From: Stictocephala bisonia
Taxonomy: Eukaryota; Arthropoda; Insecta; Hemiptera; Membracidae
Assembly (NCBI GenBank): GCA_035578905.1
Contig: JAQJVL010000005.1
Span: 3,429,474 to 3,493,473 of the forward strand
DNA length: 64,000 bases
Direction: 5' to 3'
The first letter of the stretch is position 1, and each line of letters opens with the position of its first letter. This document shows positions 36,291 through 47,970 of this stretch, one piece after another. The position numbers and the translations under genes were made by a program. The notes under the pieces are model-generated. The model did not search any database. It saw only the letters and a list, made by a program, of their open reading frames with translations, and had not been told where the DNA came from.

Positions 36291-38229
36291 TTTACGATTA
36301 CATTTTTTTCGGAGAATCGTTTTGGTTTATGAGGCATATACCCCTTATTATGTGCCCTTTTCAAAATCTGAAGGTAGATCTGGACTAAAGGCAAAAATAA
36401 CTTTAATGTTATGCTCCACTTGAGTGAATAAAGTCAGTGTTAAGAAACTTTACAGTTTAAAAAATTGTAGTTTTGGGCTCTCGATAAATCAATGTTTTAG
36501 TTTGTAAGCTTAAATTCATATAGAAGGTGCGCATTTCTTTCCGCATGCATACCTGTCAAGTTTTGAAAAGTTTACCCCAATGCTTTCCGAGTTAAGTCAT
36601 AAAAACGTTTTGTAATTTTCCCTTGAGGCCCAAAATTGGAGGCTTTTGGAACCAAAAAAGGTCGTCATCTTGTTTAAGTGTGAAAAAATCTTTTGTGAAT
36701 TTTCCTGGAGGTGTCAGACCGAGCGCTTTAATTCAAGTATACACATGATAGGGGTAGGACGCCGGGAAGTACACCAACATTTAGTGTCAGTAGTCATTGA
36801 GTGTCTACATGGAGCTTTTATTATGTTATTAAATTTGATGTATAACATAATAACTCTTGTCTCCTTCCCTAAATTAAATAGTAAATTCTTGAAAAACAGG
36901 CTACTTTTTTTGTACCTAACAAGTAATCAGTACATATAGCATTACAGTGTGCAAGATCAATCCAGTAGGATAGATATAATCTCTTTTTTACATAGTCATG
37001 TGGACAAACTGGACATTTCGTGTGTGATCTTGAGTACCACCGATTCGGATGTTTCTGAAAGTTAGATGAGAGATTTGTACAGAACAGAGGTGGGCCCTGT
37101 GTGAGTTAAATCGGTCGAGATGGTCCGAGCAGAAACTACGCAATGGCAAAAGTTACAGACGCGATGTCAGCATACAGCAATTCTGACAAATTTTAAACAG
37201 TACTCTGCATTTAGAGACAACTTGTAAAGAAATTTACTGAAATAGATACAACACAAAGAGACTAAGGCTCAATGACAGCCCGTTCGGGGTTGCTTTAGGA
37301 GAAAACTGCACACTTCTCTGTTGGATAATTATTACTAATAAATTATCTCATATAAAAAGTTCTTCAAATCCAAGGATTGAAAAAAATGATTCGGTTTTTA
37401 TTATAAAAATTAAATATTTCATATGATTAGTTGGGAAATATTACATAGTAATAGGCCTCCAAATAGTCTACAAAAGGATGATGTCCCATAGGTTAGAATC
37501 GCATAACACAGAAAATGAAGTTGCACAGCGCAGAAATGTTAACAGTATTTGTTTTTTAATGTTTGTTTATAGAAACCTTTAAACTGTCCGATTTATTTGG
37601 ATCACAAACTGACATGTATTTGAAAATCAATTAAAATTCATTGGTAACAATAATTTTTCATTACAATGTTAAATCCTAAAGGCTAAAATTTGAACTAACA
37701 TGTGTATGCAACCTTGACTAAGTTGTTTATGACAGGGGCACGGACAATAGACCTTCCCTGCCTCAAATTGTTGTCTTAGCTTTTAACTCAGAATCCTATA
37801 GCTTAGAAACCAATTACAGCGTGTGGAGAGGAAGTGGGGGGAAGGCGAGCCGTAGGAAAGAACTGCACTCGGCGACTAAACCGACAACACCGTCCAATGT
37901 GTTGTTTACAGATACACATATTAAATAAGTCTGTAACAACTAGCTTTAATCAAATTGGGATTTTATACAGCCAAACGTATTTATTTTGAAATTACCGTGC
38001 TAGTAATAATATTTATGCTGCCTGAGTACCTGAAGGTGTAATTAATTACAGTTTTATGTTTGTAGTAAATAATACATTTGCCTATTAAAAACTAATGTTT
38101 CTCTAAAGCCACGATAAGTGAACGTTCTGTTGTGCTACAGCTAATTCACTCCATTTGTTCGGTATAAGGATAGTTTTTATCTACCTTATTTTAGCTCTTT
38201 GAAAAAACATATTTTAAAATCTTTTCTCT
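36291..38229. other. DNA without recognisable genes
   Basis: No supported gene. A 97-codon frame at 36646-36939 has no recognisable domain and sits in AT-rich DNA. Confidence 0.5.
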
Positions 38230-38345
38230 TCATGCATGTGGCTCTAGACAAAATATTCGTGCCAAATTTCATGGTCCAAAAAACCTAAAAAATTTTCGGA
38301 AACTGAGATCAGTCAGTCAGTGGTATTTGGCTTTTATACTTACAG
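38230..38345. repeat. Dispersed repeat, copy A
   Basis: Contains GGCTCTAGACAAAATATTCG, AAATTTCATGGTCCAAA and ATCAGTCAGTCAGTGG...GGCTTTTATA. It is clearly related in order and wording to 49405-49515, so it is a dispersed element of unknown type. Confidence 0.6.
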
Positions 38346-39194
38346 ATATGGACTAACCCTTGTCTGAAGCAGAATTCTCTTATCATTTTAACCATCCATT
38401 TTTCAATTGACAAACACGTTAGCAACTCCATGTTGCTAGAGATTTGTACAGAGTGTATATTATATACCGATCACATGATCAGCATTTATTTAAAACTTGT
38501 CTGTTAGCCCACACATCAAAACGTGCACTTAGTGAATATTAATGTTACATTTTATGACATATAACATACAGTAATTTTATGAATCTGTAGCCTATTAACT
38601 ATCAATTGTTAATGCATTTCATGGTCTGAGTCCAACAGAGAGTGTGGAACTAACAAGTCAAGAAGATGGATCTAGGCCAGTAGGATGAAACAAGATACTA
38701 TAAATGGTAGAAGAGCCCTCCCCAACCTAGATACTTGTCATAGTTTTCACTTACCACTTGGAATAGTGGATCTTTGTAGAGTACATGAGCCACTACTATT
38801 TACTGATCTCAGTCTGTACTGAACACACACCTGTTACATGTGTACAGAAACCATACTTAACTCAACTCATAATCTTGAATTTTCTATAATACTTCCTGGG
38901 AGTTTTGGTAATGTATAAAAAAATAAAAGCCCAAAAACTACTTTCCTTGAGGAAACAACTTAATCTCTTAGTTAAAGAGGTAAAAAACATTTTATATCTA
39001 TATCAATTTATGTAATTACACTTATAAACTACAATGTAATTCATGTTTTATGAGTGATGGTTTTTATTAAGCTAGTACTACAATCACAAATGCTTAAAAG
39101 TAAAAAGGAATAATTTTGACGGATAAATATACTGGAAAAATAAAAAAATATTTATATATATAACTAATACTTGGTAAAATAAATATGTCTCACA
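38346..39194. other. DNA without recognisable genes
   Basis: No supported gene. Confidence 0.5.
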
Positions 39195-40862
39195 GGACAT
39201 CCACCACTAGTGGTTCATTATAAAGCATTCTGAAAATACATCCACACCTAACACATAAGCCATATACTGAACAGATAACCTTAGCGCCTTTGTAATGTAT
39301 AATACTGAAGGTATACGCACACCTAACACATAAGCCATATACTGAACAGATAACCTTAGCGCCTTTCTAATGTATAATACTGAAGGTATACGCACACCTA
39401 ACACATAAGCCATATACTGAACAGATAACATTAGCGCCTTTGTAATGTATAGTACTGAAGGTCTACCCACACCTAACACATAAGCCATATACTGAACAGA
39501 TAACATTAGCGCCTTTGTAATGTATAGTACTGAAGATATACCCACACCTAACACATAAGCCATATACTGAACAGAGAACCTTAGTGCCTTTGTAATGTAT
39601 AATACTGAAGGTATAACCACACCTAACACATAAGCCACACTCAACAGAGAACCTTAGCGCCTTTGTAATGCATAGTACTGAAGGTCTACCCACACCTAAC
39701 AATTAAGCCATACTGAAGAGAACCTTAGTGCCTTTGTAATGTATAATACTGAAGGTATACGCACACCTAACACATAAGCCACACTGAACAGAGAACCTTA
39801 GCACCTTTCTAATGTATAATACTGACACCCACACGCCTTTCTAATGTATAATACTGAAGATATACCCACACCTAACACATAAACCATATACTGAACAGAG
39901 AACCTTAGTGCCTTTGTAATGTATAATAGTGAAGGTATATGCACACCTAACACATAAGTCATACTGAACAGAGAACCTTAGCACCTTTCTAATGTATAAT
40001 ACTGACACCCACACACCTTTCTAATGTATAATACTGAAGATATACCCACACCTAACACATACCCACACGCCTTTCTAATATATAATACTGAAGATATACC
40101 CACACTTAACACATAAGCCATATACTGAACAGAGAACCTTAGTGCCTTTGTAATGTATAATACTGAAGGTATACCCACACCTAACACATAAGCCATACTG
40201 AAGAGAACCTTAGCGCATTTTTAATGTATAGTACTGAAGGTCTACCCACACCTAACAATTAAGCCATACTGAAGAGAACCTTAGTGCCTTTGTAATGTAT
40301 AATACTGAAGGTATACGCACACCTAACACATAAATAAGCCACACTGAACAGAGAACCTTAGCACCTTTCTAATGTATAATACTGACACCCACACGCCTTT
40401 CTAATATATAATACTGAAGATATACCCACACCTAACACATAAACCATATACTGAACAGAGAACCTTAGTGCCTTTGTAATGTATAATAGTGAAGGTATAT
40501 GCACACCTAACACATAAGCCACACTGAACAGAGAACCTTGGCACCTTTGTAATGTATAATACTGACACCCACACGCCTTTCTAATTTATAATATTGAAGA
40601 TATACCCACACCTAACACACATAAGCCACAAAGAACCTTAGCGCCTTTGTAATGTATAATACTGACACCTTTCTAATGTATAATACTGAAGATATACCCA
40701 CACCTAACACATACCCACACGCCTTTCTAATATATAATACTGAAGATATACCCACACCCAACACATAAACCACACTGAACAGATAACCTTAGTGCATTTG
40801 TAATGTATAATATTGAAGGTATACTACACCTAACACATAAGCCACACTCAATAGAGAACCTA
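39195..40862. repeat. 75-bp minisatellite (about 22 units, many shortened)
   Basis: Units of CCTTTGTAATGTATAATACTG, AAGGTATACCCACACCTAAC, ACATAAGCCATATACTGAAC and AGAGAACCTTAGCG, step 75 bp in the left part (39286, 39361). The right part has repeated deletions, such as ACTGACACCCACACGCC, and recombined units. The sequence is unrelated to the 75-bp array at 18-22 kb despite the equal period. Minus-strand frames (39644-39207) are read-through of a period divisible by 3. Confidence 0.92.
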
Positions 40863-41324
40863 CAATAGACTGCAACATACAGAATTATTGTATCTCTTTC
40901 ATTTTTAACCTACAACGATATGATCATGTTACTCCTTATTTTGAGCAGCTATGTGTTTTGAAACTAACAAACTTAAGTGAATATCATATACTTACTTGTT
41001 GTGTGATATCGTCAGATCAAAAATACCATTTTATCTTTCCGAAAAATATTCTTTCTTGTTCATAATTAGTTCTCGTTATACACAAAGAGGAGCTCTACTT
41101 CTATCGATTCCACAACAGAACTATAATTTCAATCAGTCCTTTTTAATAGAGATGTTGCATGGACTGCAGTAGCGGGGGTTTGGCGGTACAAAGCATGTGT
41201 GCATGCAAACGAACCGTATATGAATATTAGTTGTGAATAAACTTAAATAGTTTAGAATTTATTCATCGCCTATACTTTATTATGTAAAATTACTCCATTA
41301 AACTTGTTTTTTGTTTTTATTTTC
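40863..41324. other. DNA without recognisable genes
   Basis: No supported gene. Confidence 0.5.
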
Positions 41325-41458
41325 TTTTAATTAATTTTCATTTTGTTATCACAAATAAATTTTCTCATAATTTTTTGTGGTTATGGGGTATCTTTAATTA
41401 ATTTTCATTTTGTTATCACAAATAAATGTTCTCATAATTTTTTGTAGTTATGGGGTAG
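41325..41458. repeat. 67-bp tandem duplication
   Basis: CTTTTAATTAATTTTCATTTTG...CACAAATAAAT...CTCATAATTTTTTGT...TATGGGGTA occurs twice, 67 bp apart, with very few differences. Confidence 0.9.
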
Positions 41459-41499
41459 AGAGGACTAAATAGTCCCAACTTCACCACGTAATTTATTTA

Positions 41500-41745
41500 T
41501 TGAGCACGAGTGAGCTGGTAGGTCAGTTACCACTATACGTTTATTTTTATTACTACCATATGTACGGATCGTGGTTTTGTGTGTCATCACCACGGTATGT
41601 GTATTGGTGAGAGGGTACGTTATCACCACCATACTGATATGGGTTCAGTGTGTGGGTAATCACCAGCATATGTGTGTGGGTATGTTAACTACCACAATAC
41701 TTATACGTGTGCGTCATCATTACTTACATGTGTGGGTCTGTGTTG
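41500..41745. repeat. Degenerate GTGTGGGT/ATCACCA repeat
   Basis: Loose repeats of GTGTGGGTATGTTA and ATCACCACCATAC at intervals of roughly 40-50 bp. Too diverged to define a clear unit. Confidence 0.5.
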
Positions 41746-42033
41746 TACAGCATTTTTCATTTCATTACTTAAATTTAAGCTGATGGGAAACATGACTATC
41801 AGTACAGAATAAGTGTGGTGGGTAGAAGCCATCGATGTATAAGAATAACAAGATCGCTGACTGCAGCGGTGGCACTGGCTCGTATTCAGAACGCCTTCCC
41901 CCGCCCATTTGTTGGCAAGAGTTGGCGGCTGGTGCCATACACTCTGTTGTGTATGTGAACAGTTTCTTTAATTTTCCATTTACACTTGAATGAAACGTTA
42001 CGATGCCTGTTTCTTGTTGTACATACAACTGTA

Positions 42034-42440
42034 CTGAGCGTGCAACCAAAGATACTCACGTAACATTTCATATGTAAGTAATAATAATATACTTTAGGTT
42101 TAAAATGGGTTTTCAGTTGCGTGGGAACTCCGGTTTCCACTAATTGTATCCACTATTATTTTGATGAAAACATTTGATATTCGTGTTTTATATTGAAAAT
42201 GTTTTTATTAATTGTGTAAACATTGGTTTTGGTGTAGACTTTTTTAAACATATGATTCCCTAATACAAGATTTATGTATTTAAGTATATAGTTTGTTTAC
42301 AGAAAGCATTTAAATCATTTTTCGAATAAATTATATTTTGTTGTAGTTGCACTGAGTGTGCAACCAAAGATACTCATATAACATTTCATAGGTAAGTAAT
42401 AATATTCTTAAGTAGTTTAGAAGGCGTTTTCAGTTGCGTG
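42034..42440. repeat. ~90-bp direct repeat, two copies
   Basis: GTGCAACCAAAGATACTCA, then TAACATTTCATA(T/G)GTAAGT, then GTTTTCAGTTGCGTGG, occurs at 42038-42125 and 42359-42445 in the same orientation. Confidence 0.8.
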
Positions 42441-42653
42441 GTAACTGTTTTCAGTATATTTATTACTGTTCACAAATATTCTTTTCCTGGAAATATATCA
42501 AATATAATTATGTACGAATTGTATGTTCATTTTAATGAAAAAAATAATAATATAATCTGTTAAGCCATATTGTTTTAAGTCATTAATTACTGTTTTTTAA
42601 TATTTATTTCCAAACTAATAATTTGCAACATTTCTGTTCATTTATATAATTTT

Positions 42654-42826
42654 GCTGGCGTGGTGGCTCAGTGGTTAAGGCGTCGGACTGCGGAGGACAA
42701 AGTCCAAGGTTTGAATCCCCACTGAGTCAACGGTCGGTACTTTACTTGTTAAATAAAGCTCACTCATAGGCTTGAAGGCTTTATTTAAGTAAGTGAACTG
42801 GTGAGTGAAGTTAAAAAAAAAAAAAA
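42654..42826 (+). mobile_element. tRNA-derived SINE
   Basis: Short retroposon with a tRNA-like head: A box TGGCTCAGTGG at 42664-42674 (perfect consensus) and B box GGTTTGAATCC at 42708-42718 (one mismatch). The head is followed by a body and a run of 14 As at 42813-42826. The body contains an 11-bp perfect inverted repeat, TTAAATAAAGC at 42749-42759 and GCTTTATTTAA at 42778-42788. A target duplication was not found by eye. An intact pol III promoter means it could still be transcribed. Confidence 0.85.
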
Positions 42827-44077
42827 CAAGCAATAATAATACTTGATTTTTTAAAGACATTAATAAAATATGTTTTAATACATTTATCAATGTTAATAAT
42901 ATTTATTTCCTAAACATTTATCAAATATATGATAATTTGCAAAATGTCTGTTCATTTTTATAGTATAAAGATAGTACTGTTTTTTAAAACATCAATAATG
43001 TACATAATCTTTTCCCCTCAAAATGTTTGAAATATAATAGTTTTAAAAATGGTTATTCATTTATATCCTACCTTTAATCAATTTTACAGCACAAACAGTA
43101 TAATTTTCCTTTGTTTCTAGGGTCTAATAGTTATAATAATCATTGTTAGAAAATCTAAATATTTTGATTATCAAATTTAATTTTAGCTAATTAAAAGCAA
43201 ACATAATTACTAACGAATTATAATACACCTATACACAATTAAAAATACAACCATCAATCTTTTGGCACAAGGAGAGACAGTGGTAAACACAGTAAGATAG
43301 AGCGAAGGTAGCTTCTTTTGCCATCAAAGTGGTGGGGAAAGCGATCGGTGGAAGGACCACAAGCCTTCCACGGAGCGAGCGATCTACTTATTCTTATACA
43401 TCGATGGTAGGAGCGCCATTTGCACTATACAAATGGGGGTGGATGAGAGAGCAATTAATGAAGTATTGGTGTGAGTGGGTAGGCGCACCATTACTGTACA
43501 TGGGGGTGGGTGGAATGACCATCAGCAGAGTATGAGTATGGGTGGGTAGGAGCAGCCACTTGTCCCTTTACTTTTAATATTTTATCCTCATTGTATTTTC
43601 CATACATGTTAAAAAATTTGTTAATTATATCACTGAAAAAGCATAGAAACTTCTTTAGAAATAATTTTTTACATTAATTAAACTTGTTCAGAGGATAGCT
43701 CCCAAAGCTACGGTACAAATAAATTTACTTTTGATAGCTTGATGATTGAAAACGGCTATTACAGGGTAATGCACATATTTTAGTAAAAGATGAAGAACAA
43801 ATATATAAAGATCCATATTTTCATCATGTAGTTCATTTAATTCAAAAATGAAATATAAAGCACTTGTTGAGAGTTAAAATCCATGAAAACAGATTAAAAA
43901 CTAACGAGGACGTCCTGTAAACGTAAACAACTGAATCACAGTCAGCAACAATTATACAAGAGTTTGTTAATTGTCGTCATAATTTGAATGCCCTGTGATG
44001 GACATAATAGAACGATTGTTTGAAAAAAACTAAAAACTTAAAGATCTCAATTTTTTTTGTATTTTATACAATAGTTC
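42827..44077. other. DNA without recognisable genes
   Basis: AT-rich apart from a G-rich repeated patch (GGGGGTGG, GTGGGTAGG) at 43420-43560. No gene supported. Confidence 0.5.
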
Positions 44078-44129
44078 AGTTTTCTAACAATAGACCATCT
44101 AAAGATTGATTAAAGATTGTTAGAAAACT
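44078..44129. repeat. Perfect 14-bp hairpin
   Basis: AGTTTTCTAACAAT (44078-44091) and ATTGTTAGAAAACT (44116-44129), loop 24 nt. Confidence 0.7.
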
Positions 44130-44866
44130 TAGCCGCCAAGGGTCACATCAGTATTCCTGTTATGTATGCTAAATTATAATTATGTAGTTGCTAAAAAAAC
44201 CTTTCATTTATTTGTCATAGTATATCAAAAGGAAATTACAAATTTACCACAGTAACCTAACCAAAAGGAAAATATTTTTTTAACTTGGCATACATAAACA
44301 AAAATTGACTATTTTTTTTTCTTAGTGAAACTACTTGGTCTTTTTTAGAAGAGGACTGCCACTGACCTAGACCACTGACATTGTCGGCAAGTGTAGTGCA
44401 CGTAGATTAAATGAGGTTACATTAGGTTGGATCAAATTGTGTTAGGGCAGATTTACTCAAACAAGCAGCAAGTGACCTTAGGTCCCTGGCCACTTATAGC
44501 CTAGACTTATACATAAAATTAATTCGAGTCACTGCTCGATAGATTTGTTAGTATGCCAAACTCAGTTGCAAGTGTACTGTTTGAATAAAAAGTTTTAGCA
44601 CTGACGGTCCTTTTAAAGACCCAAATTATTATTTTCTAAAAGAGCCAATTATCTTCACACCTATATCAAATGTTATCTTTATAATAAACAAAAACCTAAT
44701 AAATATGAATGCTGTCTTAATCTATAAATGTTTGAAAATAAAGTTATCTTACATCTAAAACACATAATGTACACTGATGACAGAAGAGTTGCAAAATCAG
44801 TGCTAGCTGCCAACATACAGTAATTATATAGAGTGTTGATTTTTCATCAACACTCAAAATCAACAA
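44130..44866. other. DNA without recognisable genes
   Basis: A 10-bp hairpin, GAGTGTTGAT/ATCAACACTC, lies at 44831-44855; otherwise nothing supported. Confidence 0.5.
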
Positions 44867-45535
44867 CCTTATTGATTTGTTGGTTGAAAATCTTTTTTAC
44901 ATAGTATATTCATCTCTAAGAAACAAGAATATGATCGTTTTTTCAGCAAAAAAACCGGAAAAATTACGAAAATAAAGAAAAAGGGAACAATATTTTTTCC
45001 TACTCAAATTGTGCAGAATTTTGTCCTGATTACAAATATCGCAAGGTCTTTGCAATGAATCTTTGCATCAAATATACAGGAAATGTGCTGGTTTCAGAAA
45101 TATTATGTTTTATAAGGATAAGGCTAGGTTAGGTATTGATAGGTTAAGTTTGTAAGGTTAGGTAGTTAACTTAGGTTAACCTAACATGACCTAACATAAC
45201 CAAACCAAACCCAAAATAAGCTATCCTATAAATATTGAACCTAACCCTATCCTGACAGAACGTAACCTAACCTTACTGAAATTGGCACATTTCCGGTGTT
45301 AACTTGCCTACAATTTGATTGTAAAAACCTTGACGTATTCGTAATCAGGGTAAAATTCCGCACAGTTTGAGTACCCACATCGTTATATTTCAAACAAAAA
45401 ATATTTTTATGTTTTTTTTATCATTTTCGTAATTTTCCAGCTTTTCCACTGAAAAAAATCCTATTCTTGTTTCTTAGTTATATAAGAAAAAATGTTCTCT
45501 ATTATGAAAAAATGTCAGCCAAAAAGTCGACAAGG
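44867..45535. mobile_element. Foldback element with AGGTTAGG-rich centre
   Basis: About 670 bp. The left arm CCTTATTGATTTGTTGGTTG...TAAGAAACAAGAATA...AAATTACGAAAAT is mirrored at the right by ATTTTCGTAATTTTCC...TATTCTTGTTTCTTA...CAGCCAAAAAGTCGACAAGG. The centre near 45190 is a series of imperfect AGGTTAGG units turning into CCTAACC units, that is, a diverged telomere-like palindrome. Non-coding. This resembles the plan of the candidate at 10690-11262. Confidence 0.7.
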
Positions 45536-46403
45536 CCCCTATTCTAAATAATTACTAACTACTAAAACTGTTCTTTGTGATAAAGTTATTTTACATCCTT
45601 AAAAAAACAAAGTTCTGAATGTAATCATTCTTGTTATATTTATGTACAAATGAAAAATCAGCAAGTACGTATTTTTATAGCATGATCTGTCTAAATAAAT
45701 TAATAACTCTTGTTTCATAAAATTTACAACAAAACTCTTTTTGATCCTGCTTTATGAAAATTAAACTGATCGTAAATTTACTGTTAACTGTATGCAAAAA
45801 TTCTGATGGAGAATCAACAGATTTGTTGTGATAAGGTAAGTTCATCTCACTCTAATATAACTAATTAAATATAGTAGTCTTATACTGATAAGTAAAACAT
45901 TATCAGTTCAAATTGTTTAATTACAACCTCATTACACGTTAATTGTTATATTACTAGCAATAGGTTTCCTCACTATATACTTATATAGAGATAAACAAGC
46001 CTCTAAAGTACAAATATATTGTTCAATGCACTGATATGAAATTCATTTAGACTAAAAAAAGGAACAAAAGAACTGATGGTGGGATTATAGGGATAATAGA
46101 TAGATTCAATACTTTACCGTATCATAACTTGGAGAACTTTTATTTATTTTTTATGGAAACTAAAAATACCATGAAGGGGTTAATACTGTAAGTAGTTATA
46201 ATTTGTATTGGGGATTAAATTAGAAAATGAAGGACGGATAAACTATTTTCTATTTATTTCCTGAATCATCTAAAGAGCCATAAATGTCATATATATATAC
46301 AGCAACATCAACAGAAAAAGTTAAGAGAAACAGTATACTAAAACGTGAAGTAAACTGCCCAACATCTAATAACTTGAATAAAGTAAGCTTGAAAGTTAGT
46401 AAT
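45536..46403. other. AT-rich DNA without recognisable genes
   Basis: No supported gene. Confidence 0.5.
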
Positions 46404-47949
46404 TGGTTAAAATTGTACCAGATATATTGGACTCCAAAATACCTTTATAACATTCTTTAATGATGTTAAAATTGTATCAAATATATTGGACTCCAAAATA
46501 CCTTTATAACCTTCTTTAATGATGTTAAAATTGTATCAAATATATTGGACTCCAAAATACCTATATAACCTTCTTTAATGATGTTAAAATTGTATCAAAT
46601 ATATTGGACTCCAAAATACCTATATAACCTTCTTTAATGATGTTAAAATTGTATCAAATATATTGGACTCCAAAATACCTATATAACCTTCTTTAATGAT
46701 GTTAAAATTGTATCAAATATATTGGACTCCAAAATACCTTTATAACCTTCTTTAATGATGTTAAAATTGTATCAAATATATTGGACTCCAAAATACCTAT
46801 ATAACCTTCTTTAATGATGTTAAAATCGTATCAAATATATTGGACTCCAAAATACCTATATAACCTTCTTTAATGATGTTAAAATTGTATCAAATATATT
46901 GGACTCCAAAATACCTTTATAACCTTCTTTAATGATGTTAAAATTGTATCAAATATATTGGACTCCAAAATACCTATATAACCTTCTTTAATGATGTTAA
47001 AATTGTACCAGATATATTGGACTCCAAAATACCTTTATAACCTTCTTTAATGATGTTAAAATTGTACCAGATATATTGGACTCCAAAATACCTTTATAAC
47101 CTTCTTTAATGATGTTAAAATTGTACCAGATATATTGGACTCCAAAATACCTTTATAACCTTCTTTAATGATGTTAAAATTGTACCAGATATATTGGACT
47201 CCAAAATACCTTTATAACCTTCTTTAATGATGTTAAAATTGTACCAGATATATTGGACTCCAAAATACCTTTATAACCTTCTTTAATGATGTTAAAATTG
47301 TATCAAATATATTGGACTCCAAAATACCTTTATAACCTTCTTTAATGATGTTAAAATTGTACCAGATATATTGGACTCCAAAATACCTTTATAACCTTCT
47401 TTAATGATGTTAAAATTGTACCAGATATATTGGACTCCAAAATACCTTTATAACCTTCTTTAATGATGTTAAAATTGTACCAGATATATTGGACTCCAAA
47501 ATACCTTTATAACCTTCTTTAATGATGTTAAAATTGTACCAGATATATTGGACTCCAAAATACATTTATAACCTTCTTTAATGATGTTAAAATTGTACCA
47601 GATATATTGGACTCCAAAATACATTTATAACCATCTTTAATGATGTTAAAATTGTACCAGATATATTGGACTCCAAAATACATTTATAACCTTCTTTAAT
47701 GATGTTAAAATTGTACCAGATATATTGGGACTCCAAAATACATTTATAACCATCTTTAATGATGTTAAAATTGTACCAGATATATTGGACTCCAAAATAC
47801 ATTTATAACCTTCTTTAATGATGTTAAAATTGTACCAGATATATTGGACTCCAAAATACATTTATAACCATCTTTAATGATGTTAAAATTGTACCAGATA
47901 TATTGGACTCCAAAATACATTTATAACCATCTTTAATGATGTTAAAATC
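46404..47949. repeat. 59-bp minisatellite (about 26 copies)
   Basis: Unit GATGTTAAAATTGTACCAGA...TATTGGACTCCAAAATAC...TTATAACCTTCTTTAAT, step 59 bp (46462, 46521). Variants are grouped in blocks: TATCAAAT units at 46460-47000, TACCAGAT units from 47000, and ACATTTATAACCATC units after 47560. That gradient is typical of unequal exchange. It ends in GATGTTAAAATCC 21 bp before palindrome copy 3. Frames on the minus strand are artefacts. Confidence 0.95.
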
Positions 47950-47970
47950 CTAATGATCCTATTGATACTA

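Larger units (their letters stand above)
41829..43407. repeat. Inverted pair about 1.5 kb apart
   Basis: CCATCGATGTATAAGAATAA at 41829-41848 and AGATCGCT at 41851-41858 are mirrored at 43378-43407 (AGCGATCT and TATTCTTATACATCGATGG). Both arms lie beside GGGTGGGT/TGGGTAG repeats, so they may be the ends of one larger decayed foldback element. Confidence 0.6.

Noticed and set aside
36646..36939. 97-codon ORF as a small host gene
   Set aside because: No recognisable domain and AT-rich chance-ORF composition.
39207..39702. 145-codon minus-strand repeat frame
   Set aside because: Product of a 75-bp tandem repeat; broken by the indels in the right half of the same array.
41571..42140. Cluster of short ORFs on both strands
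   Set aside because: They overlap degenerate GTGTGGGT repeats and each other; no known protein family recognised.
42656..42728. Functional tRNA gene
   Set aside because: A and B boxes are good, but it is followed by a SINE body and an A tail, and the arms do not pair cleanly by eye.
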